A stretch of DNA of 64,000 nt from JAHJQQ01 sp963737555 (GCA_963737555.1 CAVTTB010000007.1:62001-126000), one strand, 5' to 3'; shown: positions 50,431 through 60,778, counted from the first letter of the stretch. Notes: generated by a model not told the origin, from the sequence alone. Translations and numbers: made by a program.

Positions 50431-51591
50431 TCAGCTACGCTGATCGATCGGCACATAGTCGCGTTCCTGTTCGCCGGTATACACCTGTGTGGGCCGGAAA
50501 ATGCGATTGTCTTTGAGCTGTTCACGCCAGTGCGCCAGCCAGCCAGCACAACGCGCAATCGCAAAGATCGAGGTGAATTGATCCGCGGGGATACCCATCT
50601 CTGAATACAAAATGCCGGAATAGAAATCGACATTGGCCCACACGCCCTTGGCCGCCAGCGTTTCTTCGCAGGCCGCTTCCAAGGCCAGTGCGGTCTCGAA
50701 GATCGGTGACATCTGACCGCCGCGGTGCTGCATCAGATCCATCATCATTTTTTGCAGAATGGTCGCGCGCGGATCTTTGACCTTGTATTCACGATGGCCC
50801 ATGCCCCAGATCTTGGCCTTGTTGGCGAGCTGCTTATCCAGCCACGGTTTGACGTTCGCCGGCGAACCGATCGCGGCGAGCATTTCGACGACCTTCTGAT
50901 TCGCGCCGCCGTGCAGCGGACCGGCCAGCGTACCGACGGCAGCCGCGATCACCAGATACGGACTGGCCAAGGTCGAGCCCGCCACCAAGGCGGCGAAGGT
51001 CGAGGCATTAATGGTGTGCTCGGCGTGCAGAATCAAACACGCATCCATAATGCGCGCGAGCAGCGGATCAGGCTCCTCGCCGTTGAACATATAAAGTAGA
51101 TTGGCGGCGTAAGACAAATCGGGGCGTGGTGCTATCGGGTCATAGCCGGTACGGATGTGCTGCCACATCGTGACCAGCGTCGCCATACGCGCCAGGATCT
51201 TCACCGACATGTTGTGAACGTAATTCAGATCGCGGCATTCATCGCCGCCGGTCAGGCAATTTTCGCCCGGATAGAACATGGCCAGACAGGCCACCGAGGC
51301 CTGCAGCATCTCCATCGGATGCCCGGTGGCCGGCAGGTATTTCATGATTTCGCGGATGTTGTATTTCACCGGGCGGTTGCTGCGGATCTGCCGGTCGAAT
51401 TCCGCCAAGGCCTCGCGCGTAGGCAGCTTGCCGTCGAGCAGCAGCAGCGAGACTTCTTCAAACGTACTGTGTTCAGCCAGGTCCCTGATGCGATAGCCGC
51501 GGTAGGTGAGGAGCCCTTTCATGCCATCGAGATCCGAGATGTTGGATTTGGTCGCCGGAACGCCTTCCAGGCCTGGCAGGTATTCGTTCAT
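50431..51591 (-). CDS. Citrate synthase family enzyme
   Basis: 386 residues, so the short form of citrate or 2-methylcitrate synthase. Catalytic residues are in HAEHTINASTFAA, GPLHGGANQKV and the aspartate region GVWANVDFYSGIL, with WGMGHREYKVKDPRA between. The start PGLEGVPATKSNISDLDG is typical. No other methylcitrate-cycle gene is nearby, so citrate synthase is the safer label, but which substrate is used cannot be decided here. Confidence 0.9.
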   Translation of the reverse strand: MNEYLPGLEGVPATKSNISDLDGMKGLLTYRGYRIRDLAEHSTFEEVSLLLLDGKLPTREALAEFDRQIRSNRPVKYNIREIMKYLPATGHPMEMLQASVACLAMFYPGENCLTGGDECRDLNYVHNMSVKILARMATLVTMWQHIRTGYDPIAPRPDLSYAANLLYMFNGEEPDPLLARIMDACLILHAEHTINASTFAALVAGSTLASPYLVIAAAVGTLAGPLHGGANQKVVEMLAAIGSPANVKPWLDKQLANKAKIWGMGHREYKVKDPRATILQKMMMDLMQHRGGQMSPIFETALALEAACEETLAAKGVWANVDFYSGILYSEMGIPADQFTSIFAIARCAGWLAHWREQLKDNRIFRPTQVYTGEQERDYVPIDQRS

Positions 51592-51707
51592 TCTTATTCC
51601 TCGTGGCTACTGGAGCTACGTCGACTGCAGCACCGTCAGCCGGTCGCAACACGCGCGAAAGCATAACAAATGCCCCTCAGCGCGGACACCAAACCACCGC
51701 AACGCAA

Positions 51708-51733
51708 AAGGGACGCCGAAGCGTCCCTTTATT
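51708..51733. terminator. Bidirectional terminator after erpA
   Basis: AAAGGGACGC-CGAA-GCGTCCCTTT with T/A tracts on both sides. It ends the argC-erpA transcript on the minus strand. Confidence 0.85.
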
Positions 51734-51763
51734 CACACGGTGAGTGTGTACCAGCGAGTGTAC

Positions 51764-52126
51764 TTAGCTGGCCGAGAAGGAAGAACCACAACCGCAGGTA
51801 GTAGTCGCATTGGGATTGCGGATCACGAACTGCGCGCCTTCGAGGTCTTCCTTGTAATCGATCTCGGCACCGACCAGATACTGGTAGCTCATCGGATCGA
51901 CCAACAAGGTCACGCCACATTGCTCGACAGCGGTATCACCATCGTTGATGGCCTCGTCGAAGGTGAACCCGTACTGAAATCCGGAGCAGCCACCGCCCGA
52001 CACGAACACGCGCAGCTTCAGATTGGGATTGGCTTCCTCTTCGATCAAGCCTTTAACCTTAAGGGCCGCCGCCTCGGTGAACACCAAAGGGCTGGTCATG
52101 TCTACGCTGGTCGCTGCATCTGTCAT
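51764..52126 (-). CDS. erpA: A-type iron-sulfur cluster insertion protein ErpA
   Basis: 120 residues from ATG 52126. Delivers iron-sulfur clusters to target proteins. Three conserved cysteines are present: GGGCSGFQYGF and CGCGSSFS. The N-terminal ~15 residues (TDAATSVDMTSP) are variable. It follows argC by 82 bases on the same strand. Confidence 0.94.
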   Translation of the reverse strand: MTDAATSVDMTSPLVFTEAAALKVKGLIEEEANPNLKLRVFVSGGGCSGFQYGFTFDEAINDGDTAVEQCGVTLLVDPMSYQYLVGAEIDYKEDLEGAQFVIRNPNATTTCGCGSSFSAS

Positions 52127-52208
52127 GGTACATCTCCACAAAAATTCGGCTGGATATTGGCAGCCATTATCTAGTTGTTGACCAATACAGTCAAGAATAG
52201 CGCTGCCT

Positions 52209-53240
52209 TCACGGCATCAGGGCAACCCCTGATAAGCCCTGGGATTCTACCAAGCCGAACATTAGATTCATATTCTGAATGGCCTGCCCGGCCGCGCCCT
52301 TGACCAGATTGTCGATCACCGACAGAACCACCACGGTATCCCCACCCTGCGGCCGATGCACGGCGATACGACAATGATTCGCGCCGCGCACGCTGCGTGT
52401 TTCCGGATGACTGCCGGCGGGCATGACGTCGACAAACGGTTCGTCGGCATAACGCCGTTCAAACAGCGCCTGCAAATCGTCAACAGTGGCGCTCAAGCGC
52501 GCGTACAGCGTGGCATGGATGCCGCGGATCATCGGCGTCAGATGCGGCACGAAGGTCAGGCCCACGGCATGCCCGGCCGCCTGCGCCAGGCCCTGACGGA
52601 TCTCCGGTAAATGCCGATGGCCCGGCACGGCATAGGCCTTGAAACTCTCGCTGGCCTCGCACAACAGCGTGCCGACGCTGGCCTTGCGCCCGGCGCCACT
52701 GACACCGGATTTGGCATCGGCGATCAAGGTCGCGGTATCGACCAGTCCCTGCTCGATCAAGGGCAGAAAACCCAATTGCACAGCGGTCGGATAACAGCCC
52801 GGATTGGCTACCACCCGTGCTGTGCGGATGCGCTCGCGATTCACTTCGGGCAGGCCGTACACCGCCTCGGCCAGTATGTCCGTACACGCATGCGGCATGC
52901 CGTACCACTGCTCCCACACGGCCGGATCGGTCAAACGAAAATCCGCGGCCAGATCGATCACCCGCACCCCCGCCTTCAGCAGTTCTGGCACGCTCTGCAT
53001 CGCCGTACCGTTGGGCGTGGCGAAGAACACCACATCGCAGGCCGCCAGCGCCGCCGGATCGGGCGCCGTAAACGCGAGATCCAAATGCCCGCGCAGATTG
53101 GGGTACATCTCCGCCACCGGCATACCCGCCTCGGAGCGCGAGGTGATCACGCGCACGTCGACCTCGGGATGCCCGACCAGCAGCCGCAGCAATTCCACGC
53201 CGGTATACCCCGTACCCCCGACCACACCCACTTTAATCAT
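52209..53240 (-). CDS. argC: N-acetyl-gamma-glutamyl-phosphate reductase
   Basis: 343 residues from ATG 53240, which has AGGAAA about 6 bases upstream; an in-frame ATG at 53300 would add 20 unlikely residues. Third enzyme of arginine synthesis. NADP-binding VGVVGGTGYTGVELLRLL and the catalytic cysteine in VANPGCYPTAVQLG are intact. A TATATA -10-like element lies 35-45 bases upstream. argC-erpA is a known gammaproteobacterial pair. Confidence 0.96.
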   Translation of the reverse strand: MIKVGVVGGTGYTGVELLRLLVGHPEVDVRVITSRSEAGMPVAEMYPNLRGHLDLAFTAPDPAALAACDVVFFATPNGTAMQSVPELLKAGVRVIDLAADFRLTDPAVWEQWYGMPHACTDILAEAVYGLPEVNRERIRTARVVANPGCYPTAVQLGFLPLIEQGLVDTATLIADAKSGVSGAGRKASVGTLLCEASESFKAYAVPGHRHLPEIRQGLAQAAGHAVGLTFVPHLTPMIRGIHATLYARLSATVDDLQALFERRYADEPFVDVMPAGSHPETRSVRGANHCRIAVHRPQGGDTVVVLSVIDNLVKGAAGQAIQNMNLMFGLVESQGLSGVALMP

Positions 53241-53376
53241 TGCAGCTTTCCTGGAAATCACGTCATTCGGAGAGATATATAGTAAATGAACCAGCGACAT
53301 TTGATACGGTCATAACAGGCCGGCTACCATGGCGTATCCGGCCCACATGTTCCAGTCTGGCCGCGAGGAGTAAAGC

Positions 53377-54069
53377 ATGGACCCGATCCACACCATCGCA
53401 CTGACCATGGGCGTCGCCTGGGCGAGCGGCATCAATCTGTATGCCGCTGTGTTCATGCTCGGCTATCTGGGCATGACCGGCAATATTCAATTACCGCCCG
53501 ATCTCGTCGTGCTCAGTGATCCGCTGGTGTTGGCCGCCGCTGGTCTCATGTACTGCGTGGAATTCTTCGCCGACAAAACCCCCGGCGTCGATACCGGCTG
53601 GGATGCGATTCACACCTTCATCCGAATCCCGGCTGGCGCAATTCTCGCCGCCGGTGCCATCGGCGATGTCAGCCCGGCCGCACAACTGGCCGCTGGCCTG
53701 ATCGGTGGTGCGATGGCGGCGGGCAGCCACTTCACCAAATCCGGCGCGCGCGTCTTGATCAACACCTCACCGGAACCGTTCAGCAACTGGACCGCCTCTA
53801 TCGCCGAAGACATCGCCGTGTTCGCCGGGCTGTGGGCCGCGTTGCACTATCCCGTATTATTCCTGGCGCTGCTGGTTGTATTTATCGCACTGATGATCTG
53901 GCTGTGGCCCAAACTCTGGCGCGCTCTGCGCAAGCTGTTTGGATTCATCGGCAGGCTATTCGGCAAACGCCCGGCGCAACCGGACATCACGTCGAATATC
54001 AATCTCGGCATGCCTGAACTCAAACAGGACACGAACCACAATTCACACCTCAATAAAGACTCTACATGA
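53377..54069 (+). CDS. DUF4126 membrane protein
   Basis: 230 residues with about 5 membrane segments. The start GVAWASGINLYAAVFMLGYL and FFADKTPGVDTGWDAIHTFIRIPAGA, then GAIGDVSPAAQLAAGLIGG, match DUF4126, whose function is unknown. The C-terminal 40 residues are basic, then polar. It overlaps the thioredoxin-like gene by 4 bases (ATGA), so the two are coupled. Confidence 0.88.
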   Translation: MDPIHTIALTMGVAWASGINLYAAVFMLGYLGMTGNIQLPPDLVVLSDPLVLAAAGLMYCVEFFADKTPGVDTGWDAIHTFIRIPAGAILAAGAIGDVSPAAQLAAGLIGGAMAAGSHFTKSGARVLINTSPEPFSNWTASIAEDIAVFAGLWAALHYPVLFLALLVVFIALMIWLWPKLWRALRKLFGFIGRLFGKRPAQPDITSNINLGMPELKQDTNHNSHLNKDST

Positions 54070-54569
54070 AAACAAAAGATATTTTCTTCGGCCTGTTCGC
54101 CCTCGCTTTGGTCGGCGCACTCGCCTATCTGTGGTTGTCGCCGCAAGGACTCAAGCAGGCGCCCAATTTGAGCGTGCGCACGCTCGAGGGCACGCAGATC
54201 GATCTCGCCACCCTGCGCGGCAAACCCGTGCTGGTTACGTTCTGGGCAACCTCGTGCCCCGGCTGCGTAAAAGAAATCCCGCACCTGATCGAACTGCACA
54301 ATGAATACGGCCCACAAGGCCTACAGATGCTCGCCATCGCCATGGCCTACGACCCACCCAATCACGTCATCGCCATGCGCGATGCGCGCAAACTGCCCTA
54401 CCCCATCGTGCTGGATCTCGACGGTAGCGCCGCGCGCGCCTTTGGTGATGTACAACTCACGCCGACTTCGTTTTTGATCGCGCCGGATGGCCGCATCGTG
54501 CGACACAAGATCGGCGAACTGGATATGACCGAAGTGCGCACGCAATTGCACACACTGCTGGGCTCGTAA
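54066..54569 (+). CDS. TlpA/ResA-like thiol-disulfide oxidoreductase
   Basis: 167 residues with an N-terminal membrane anchor (IFFGLFALALVGALAYLWL) and a periplasmic thioredoxin domain. The active site is CPGC in FWATSCPGCVKEIPHL, and the cis-Pro region is LTPTSFLIAPDG. Such proteins reduce apocytochromes or other exported thiols, which fits the several c-type cytochromes nearby, though no cytochrome-maturation genes adjoin. It is in a likely operon with DUF4126 upstream and hemJ 16 bases downstream. Confidence 0.9.
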   Translation: MKTKDIFFGLFALALVGALAYLWLSPQGLKQAPNLSVRTLEGTQIDLATLRGKPVLVTFWATSCPGCVKEIPHLIELHNEYGPQGLQMLAIAMAYDPPNHVIAMRDARKLPYPIVLDLDGSAARAFGDVQLTPTSFLIAPDGRIVRHKIGELDMTEVRTQLHTLLGS

Positions 54570-54585
54570 TACACAGGATAACGAC

Positions 54586-55009
54586 ATGCTCTGGATAAAG
54601 GCCTGGCACATCATCTTCGTCGTGACGTGGTTCGCGGGATTGTTCTATCTGCCGCGGCTGTTCGTCTATCACGCCGATTGCAGCGACGAGGCCGGCAATG
54701 CACGCTTCAAGATCATGGAACGCAAACTGTTCGCCATCATGACCCTCGGCGCCGTCGCTAGCGGCCTTCTTCGGTCTTTGGTTACTGTTCGCCTATTCGT
54801 GGCAGACGCTGCTCAACACCACGTGGCTGCCGCTTAAATTCGTCCTGGTCGCCAGCCTGATCGTTTATCACCTGTATTGCCTGAAACTGGTCCACGACTT
54901 CCGCGCCGACCGCAACACCCGCAGCCATGTGTTCTACCGCTGGTTCAATGAATTCCCGGCCCTGATTCTGATCGCCGTGGTATTGCTCGCGGTCCTCAAG
55001 CCTTTCTAG
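54586..55009 (+). CDS. hemJ: Protoporphyrinogen oxidase HemJ (frameshifted)
   Basis: About 141 residues of the HemJ/UPF0093 family, membrane haem-pathway oxidase. MLWIKAWHIIFVVTWFAGLF with RLFVYHAD holds the conserved histidines. The frame is lost near 54760-54770; the other frame gives FFGLWLLFAYSWQTLLNTTWLPLKFVLV, YHLYCLKLVHDFRADRNTRSHVFYRWFNE and a stop at 55007-55009. Four membrane segments if repaired. Last gene of the DUF4126-thioredoxin-hemJ set. Confidence 0.85.
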
Positions 55010-55094
55010 AAAATTACTTTTTGCCCTGCTGATTCCGGTCATCGCCCCGGCTCAAAGACAGCCTTGCAGGTCATCTCACCCTGCACCCATTAAT

Positions 55095-55119
55095 ATAAAT
55101 ACGAATCGTTTGCATTTAT
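55095..55119 (+). promoter_or_regulatory. Fur-box-like inverted repeat
   Basis: A 25-bp imperfect palindrome, ATAAAT-ACGAATCGTTTGC-ATTTAT, similar to Fur sites of the AATGCGAATnATTCGCATT type. It lies ~100 bases before the porin start, inside the likely promoter region of the porin/FMN-binding/PepSY genes. Direct proof of Fur binding is lacking. Confidence 0.55.
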
Positions 55120-55221
55120 GAGTTGTGATAAGTACAATGTCGATTCCAGAGTCGCACGGGAACATGCATCCGCTGACGACTCGCCACCACGACCATGCAC
55201 ACAAACCAGGAGCTGCCACAC

Positions 55222-56473
55222 ATGAATGCCCCCGCCCCTCGACACAAATTGGGACTCGCCATCACCCTCGGCCTCTTATGCAGAACCGCGGCCGCCGAAC
55301 AACCGCCATCTGCCGACGCGATGTGGCAGACCATCCAAGCCCAGCAGAAACAGATCGAGGAACTGAAAGCCGCACTCAGCCAGACCGACCAAAAGGTCGA
55401 AGCCACTGGCGCCGCTGTCGAACAGGTCTCCAGTAATGCAGCCACCACTCCAGGTGGCGCGGCGAGTTGGGCAGAACGCACACATGTCGGCGGTTATGGC
55501 GAACTGCATTACAACAATCTGGAAGGTGAAGGCGGCGCGAGCGATAAAGACGAGATCGATTTCCACCGCTTCGTAATGTTCTTCGGACATGAGTTCAACG
55601 ACCGCATCCGCTTCTTCTCCGAACTGGAGGTCGAACATGGCGGTGTGGATGACAAGATGCGAGGACCCGCGGGCCTGAAAGGCGAGGTTGAATTGGAACA
55701 GGCCTACGTGGAATTCGATCTCAATGACCAGCACCGAGCCAAGGGCGGCATTTTCCTTCTCCCGATCGGCATCATGAACGAGACCCATGAACCCACCAAC
55801 CTTCTACGGCGTGGAGCGCAATCCGGTCGAGAAAGACATCATCCCGGCAACCTGGTGGGCGGGTGGCGCCGCGCTTAGCGGCGAAATCGGCAGTGGTTTC
55901 AGCTACGACATCGCCGTGCATGAAGGACTGAATACCGACAGCAGCGTCAACTACAAACCCCGCGATGGCCGCCAGAAGACCAGTGAAGCCGACTGCCTCG
56001 GACCTGGCCTATACGGCGCGTCTGAAATGGACCGGCATGCCAGGCGTGGAAATCGGCGGCACCGTCCATCACCAGACCGACATCACCCAGGGCAGCGACG
56101 CGACCGCTGGCAGTGCCAACCTCTACGAATTACATACCGTGCTCAGCAAAGGCCCACTCGGATTGCGCGCTCTCTACGCCATGTGGGATCTGGACGGCAG
56201 CGGACCAGCCGCCAGTCGGTGCAGACGAACAGTTCGGCTGGTATATCGAACCATCGTACAAGCTCGCTGAGCAATGGGGCGTATTCACGCGCTACAATCT
56301 GTGGGACAATACGCGCTGGCGACAGCATCGACAGCGAGAAGAAGCAGTGGGATGTCGGCGTGAATTACTGGCCGCATCCGGATGTGGTGGTCAAGGCCGA
56401 TTATCAGCATCAGGACAACGACAACGGCGAGAATCAGGATGGGTTCAACCTGGGCGTCGGTTATCAGTTCTGA
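55222..56473 (+). CDS. Outer-membrane porin-like protein (four frame breaks)
   Basis: The signal peptide (LGLAITLGLLCRTAAAE) is followed by a short coiled-coil (MWQTIQAQQKQIEELKAALSQ) and then beta-barrel sequence with alternating aromatic/polar pattern: YGELHYNNLEGEG, FHRFVMFFGHEFNDRIRFFSELEVEHGG. It ends in DGFNLGVGYQF, a C-terminal Phe as in outer-membrane proteins. Breaks lie near 55795, 55990, 56210 and 56315. About 416 residues if repaired. The transported solute is unknown; a link to iron is inferred from the upstream Fur-like site and downstream redox genes. Confidence 0.75.
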
Positions 56474-56505
56474 TTTAACGCTAGGAATCCTCACTAGTGA
56501 AACTT

Positions 56506-56536
56506 GCGGGGTACGGACAACCGTACCCCGTTCTTC
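56506..56536 (+). terminator. Hairpin between porin and FMN-binding gene
   Basis: GCGGGGTACGG-ACAA-CCGTACCCCG then TTCTTC. It looks like an intrinsic terminator or attenuator that would lower expression of the two downstream genes relative to the porin. Confidence 0.6.
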
Positions 56537-56552
56537 GTCTCATGGCAAACCA

Positions 56553-57077
56553 ATGAAACGTGTGATCATCAGTCTATTCCTGTTCGTGCTCGGACCTCAT
56601 GCAGGTGCCGCAACTTATCAAACGCCCGAGGATTTCCTGCACGAAGTTTTCTCTGGCGACACACCGCAACCTGCGGTGCTCTGGCTGACCGGTACAGTAC
56701 GCGATGAGGCCAAGGTAATCCTCGGCCACGAGCCCACGCAATTGCGTGTCCGTTACTGGAGACTGGATCAGCGCAGTGCCTGGATACTCGACGAGATCGG
56801 CAAGGAAAAGCCGATCACCACTGGCATCGTCATCAATTCCGGAAAAATCGAACGTCTCCGTGTGTTGATCTTCCGCGAAAGCCGCGGCTGGGAAGTGCGC
56901 CATGATTTTTTCACAGACCAGTTCAAGCAGCGCGGACTAGACGCGGACATGAAACTGGATCATCCGATCGACGGTATCTCCGGCGCCACACTGTCGGTAC
57001 GCGCACTTACCAATCTCGCGCGACTAGCGCTCTATCTCCATCAACAAATTTCAGCTGGCGGCCATGCCACACCGTAG
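56553..57077 (+). CDS. Secreted FMN-binding protein (RnfG/NqrC-type domain)
   Basis: 174 residues from ATG 56553. A signal peptide (ISLFLFVLGPHAGA) precedes an FMN-binding domain whose end, DGISGATLSVRAL, holds the SGAT motif; ApbE-type transferases attach FMN covalently to this threonine. It should act as a periplasmic electron carrier. Its stop lies 14 bases inside the next gene, a PepSY membrane protein, suggesting that the two form a two-part electron path. RnfG itself is excluded because no Rnf neighbours are present. Confidence 0.82.
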   Translation: MKRVIISLFLFVLGPHAGAATYQTPEDFLHEVFSGDTPQPAVLWLTGTVRDEAKVILGHEPTQLRVRYWRLDQRSAWILDEIGKEKPITTGIVINSGKIERLRVLIFRESRGWEVRHDFFTDQFKQRGLDADMKLDHPIDGISGATLSVRALTNLARLALYLHQQISAGGHATP

Positions 57078-57819
57078 AAATCACCGGCTCAAAATCAAGT
57101 CGCTGTACCTCTGGCACCGTTATGTGGGCCTGACGACCGCGCTTTTTGTCATCTTGCTCGCCAGCAGTGGCATAGCACTCAATCACACCGATGGTTTCGC
57201 GCTCGAAAAACGCTATGTGCAGAATCGCTGGCTACTTGACTGGTATGGAATCCAGGCGCCCGATTCCGCCCTGTTTGCGACGACCACATATGGCAGGCTG
57301 ACATTGCTCGGCACGAAACTGTACCTCAACGCGCAGCCACTGGACGGGGAATTCCAGATGTTTTATGGCGCGGTTGCCAAAGATGAATTGCTTGTCGCAG
57401 CCGTGGACCACGATCTGCTCTTGCTGTCTAAACAGGGCGAGATCATAGAACGACTCACCAAAGGAGCTGGCGTGCCGGATGACATCGAGGGTCTGGGCAC
57501 TGACACGCAAGGACAGCTGATTATCACTACCAAAACAGGTCATTACCGCGCTGATGATCAGCTGCTGAACTGGCAAACCTCGATAGGAGCTAGCGAAGCC
57601 GTCGCATGGAAAACGCCACAGTCAATTTCCGACACGGCGCTCGCCCATCTACAGGCCGATTATCTTGGCCGCATATTACGCTGGGAGCGCGTTCTGCTGG
57701 ATCTGCACAGCGGCCGTCTGTTCGGCACGCCCGGCCCCTGGCTGATGGATGTTGCTGCAATATTGATGTTGTTCCTCGCCTGCAGCGGCATATTCATCTG
57801 GCTGAAACGCAAACGCTGA
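57064..57819 (+). CDS. PepSY-associated membrane protein
   Basis: 251 residues. The N-terminal segment KSLYLWHRYVGLTTALFVILLASSGIALNHT is typical of PepSY-TM proteins, with a conserved histidine in LWHRYVG. A periplasmic loop of ~150 residues (LTLLGTKLYLNAQPLDGEFQMFY) precedes a last membrane helix (MDVAAILMLFLACSGIFIWL). Related proteins often form periplasm-facing reductases, including siderophore or ferric reductases. Coupling with the FMN-binding gene suggests electron transfer across the inner membrane; the substrate is unknown. Confidence 0.82.
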   Translation: MPHRRNHRLKIKSLYLWHRYVGLTTALFVILLASSGIALNHTDGFALEKRYVQNRWLLDWYGIQAPDSALFATTTYGRLTLLGTKLYLNAQPLDGEFQMFYGAVAKDELLVAAVDHDLLLLSKQGEIIERLTKGAGVPDDIEGLGTDTQGQLIITTKTGHYRADDQLLNWQTSIGASEAVAWKTPQSISDTALAHLQADYLGRILRWERVLLDLHSGRLFGTPGPWLMDVAAILMLFLACSGIFIWLKRKR

Positions 57820-57827
57820 GGCCGCGA

Positions 57828-60108
57828 TTATTTCCCAGCCCGCACCAGCCCACCCAAACCGGCTTCTTCGAGCGCGTTGTTGAGCAGCGCGCGGATCGCG
57901 CCTTCTTTTTCCATCTGCAGCACTTGTTGGGTGAGTTCGCGCGCACGCGCCTGCGTGATGCTGCGGATCACCCACTTCACCCGCGGCAGGCTGCCCACGC
58001 TCATACTCAAGCTGTCGACACCTAAACCCAACAAGACGATGGCGGCGGCCGGATCGCCGGCGAGTTCGCCGCAGACACCGACGGGTTTGCCATGCCGGTG
58101 TGCGCCTTCGACAATCTGCGCCAAGGCACGCACGACGGCCGGATGCAGCGTCTGATAGAGTTCAGCCACGCGCGCGTTGTTGCGATCGACAGCCAGCAGA
58201 TATTGGGTCAGATCGTTGGTGCCCACCGAGAAGAATTCAACGCGCTGCGCCAGGGCATCGATCTGATACACCGCCGATGGCACTTCGATCATCACGCCGA
58301 CCGGCGGCATGGTCACTGGCATGCCGTCTTCTATCAACTCACTGTGCGCGCGTCGGATCAACGCCAACGACTCATCCACTTCGCTGACGTCACTGATCAT
58401 CGGCAGCATCAGCTGCAAATTATACAAACCAATACTGGCACGCAGAATCGCGCGCAGCTGCGTCAGAAAGATTTCCGGATGATCGAGGGTGATACGAATG
58501 CCGCGCCAACCCAGAAACGGATTGTCTTCCTGCACCGGGAAATACGGCAGATCTTTATCGCCGCCGATATCCAGCGTGCGCACAATCACCGGCCGCGGCG
58601 AGAAGCCTTCCAACACCTGTCGGTAGATGTGCATCTGTTCGTCTTCGCCCGGGAAAGCGATCACGAACCAGGAACGGCACTTCCGTGCGGTACAGTCCGA
58701 CGCCCTCGGCGCCACTGCGCATCGAGGGCGAAATATCCGCCAACAGCCCCGTATTTGCATAGAGCGGCATGCGCACACCGTCGGGCGTCTCGGCCGGCAG
58801 ACTCGCCAACTCTTGCAAGCCGGCGCGCAGTTGTTCTTCTTCACGTTCGAGGCGCTGGAATTCGACCACCGCGCCCGGCGTCGGCCGGACAAAAATCTGC
58901 CCGCGATAACCGTCGATGACTAACTGCTGCGATTCCAGACGACTGACCGGCAGATCGGCCACGCCCATCACCGCCGGGATGCCGAGCGCGCGCGCCAGGA
59001 TCGCCACATGCGACGAACTCGAACCGCGCGCGGAAACAACGCCGGCCAGTTGCGCGGCGGGTATCTCGGCCAGATGCGAAGCGGCGATATCCGTGCCCAC
59101 CAATATGACACGACCGTCGCCGCTGAACTTCTGCGTCGGCGACAGAGCCTGCACGCGCATGAGAATACGTCGACCAAGATCGCGAATGTCCGTGGCGCGC
59201 TCACGCAGATAGGGATCTTCCATTTCCTCGAAGGCGCGCAGGAGTTCCTCAATGGTGTCGCGCAAGGCGCCCGGCGCCCAGTTGCCTGCATGAATGCGAC
59301 TTACAACACCTTCAACGAGATCATCACTGCCGACCATCAAGGCCAAGGCATCGAACAACACCAATTCTTCCGGCGGCAGCGTATCGGCCATCTGCCGCGA
59401 CATGGCGCGCACCTCACGCTGCACGTCGACGATGGCGGCACGGAAGCTCGCCTCCTCGGCATCGGGATCGGTGACTTTACGATCCGGGATCGCTTCGAGA
59501 TTGGCCGGCGGATACACCACCAGCGCCTGACCAATGGCGACACCGGGCGCGCCCGACAAACCTTTGAGCGTGAAGGCCGCGCCACCGTCATCCCTGATCA
59601 GGCGCGAGAAGCCGCCGCTGGCCTCGGCGTGAATGATGGCGCCGGCGAGCTGCGCTGCCAGCGTGACCAGGAAGGTGACTTCGTTCTCGGCGAATTTGCG
59701 CTGCGCGCGCTGACGCACCACGATCACACCCAGCACTTTTTTGTGCTGAATGATCGGTACGCCCAGAAAACCGTGGTAGGACGTTTCGCCAGTCTCGACG
59801 ATACGTCGATAGCGCGGATGCGCGGAACCATCTTCGAGATTCAACGGTTCGGCGCGTTCGGCCACCACGCTGATCAGGCCTTCGCCGAAGGCCAGCCGCA
59901 CTCGCCCGACCGCTTCCTGATTGAAGCCATCGGTGGCCATCAGGATGTGTTGCTGCAATTGGAAATCGCTGAGGTAGACCGAGGCGACATCGACCTCGAT
60001 GGCTTTTTTGACCCGGTGCACGATGATGTTCAAGGCCTGATTCAGATCAGGCGCGGCATTCACCTCAAGGATGATGCGCCGCAAAGTATCGAGCATGTTG
60101 CTAGCCAT
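57828..60108 (-). CDS. ptsP: PtsP (enzyme I-Ntr, GAF domain plus PTS EI) (frameshifted)
   Basis: About 760 residues. An N-terminal GAF domain (ALNIIVHRVKKAIEVDVASVY) is followed by the PTS enzyme I domains with the phosphohistidine region SSSSHVAILARALGIPA and the C-terminal PEP-binding barrel (GEDEQMHIYRQVLEGF, FSVGTNDLTQYLLAVDR, GVCGELAGDP). The frame is lost near 58650-58680 within CTTTCCCGGGCGAAG. EI-Ntr starts the nitrogen-related phosphorelay to NPr and EIIA-Ntr, which modulates K+ and nitrogen responses. It follows rppH by 148 bases, the usual pair. Confidence 0.92.
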
Positions 60109-60256
60109 GGATTAGACCGGGTCCGTTATGTGCGCGCTAAGGCGCAAAGAAAACCAAATGGAGACTGGCGCCACCCACCGCGGATAGCCGCTTCAGGCGA
60201 TGGCTTCAGGCGATGCTGTTATCAGATACTCGCGTGCACGCGCTGGCGACACCGCA

Positions 60257-60778
60257 CTAGCGCAGGCGGGGATAGCGTGCGCGGGGGTTTTTCTGCACCG
60301 CACCTTCCGGTAACACCAGCGGCGCAAACTCGTCCAGTGCACGCTGATAGACCTTACGTTTGAAGGCCACCACTTCTCCGAGCGGGTGCCAGTAGTTGAC
60401 CCAACGCCAGCAGTCGAATTCGGGCTGGTCGCACTTATTCAAACACACCGCGCGCTCATCACCGACCAGACGCAGCAGAAACCACACCTGCTTCTGGCCG
60501 ATACAGACCGGACGGGTGTTGCGGCGGATATAACGGTCCGGCAAACGGTAGCGCAACCAACCGCGCGTGTGGGCGAGGATTTCCACATCCCCTTGCTCCA
60601 GGCCGATTTCCTCACCGAGTTCGCGAAACAGCGCCTCTTCCGGCGTTTCGTCGCTGTGTATCCCCCCCTGGGGGAACTGCCAGGCATTCTGACCGATGCG
60701 TCTCGCCCACAGCAGTTCACCATTCTGATTGCTCAGAATGATGCCTACATTTGGACGATAACCATCCGAATCAATCAC
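60257..60778 (-). CDS. rppH: RNA pyrophosphohydrolase RppH
   Basis: 173 residues. Removes 5' pyrophosphate from mRNA to start decay. The Nudix box is complete: GGIHSDETPEEALFRELGEEIGL. The start YRPNVGIILSNQNGELLWARR and the later QVWFLLRLVGDE are typical of RppH/NudH. It starts the rppH-ptsP pair and is divergent from the HAD gene. Confidence 0.96.
   Translation of the reverse strand: MIDSDGYRPNVGIILSNQNGELLWARRIGQNAWQFPQGGIHSDETPEEALFRELGEEIGLEQGDVEILAHTRGWLRYRLPDRYIRRNTRPVCIGQKQVWFLLRLVGDERAVCLNKCDQPEFDCWRWVNYWHPLGEVVAFKRKVYQRALDEFAPLVLPEGAVQKNPRARYPRLR

Noticed and set aside
59008..60363. 451-codon open frame antisense to ptsP
   Set aside because: PtsP GAF and EI domains are clear on the minus strand.
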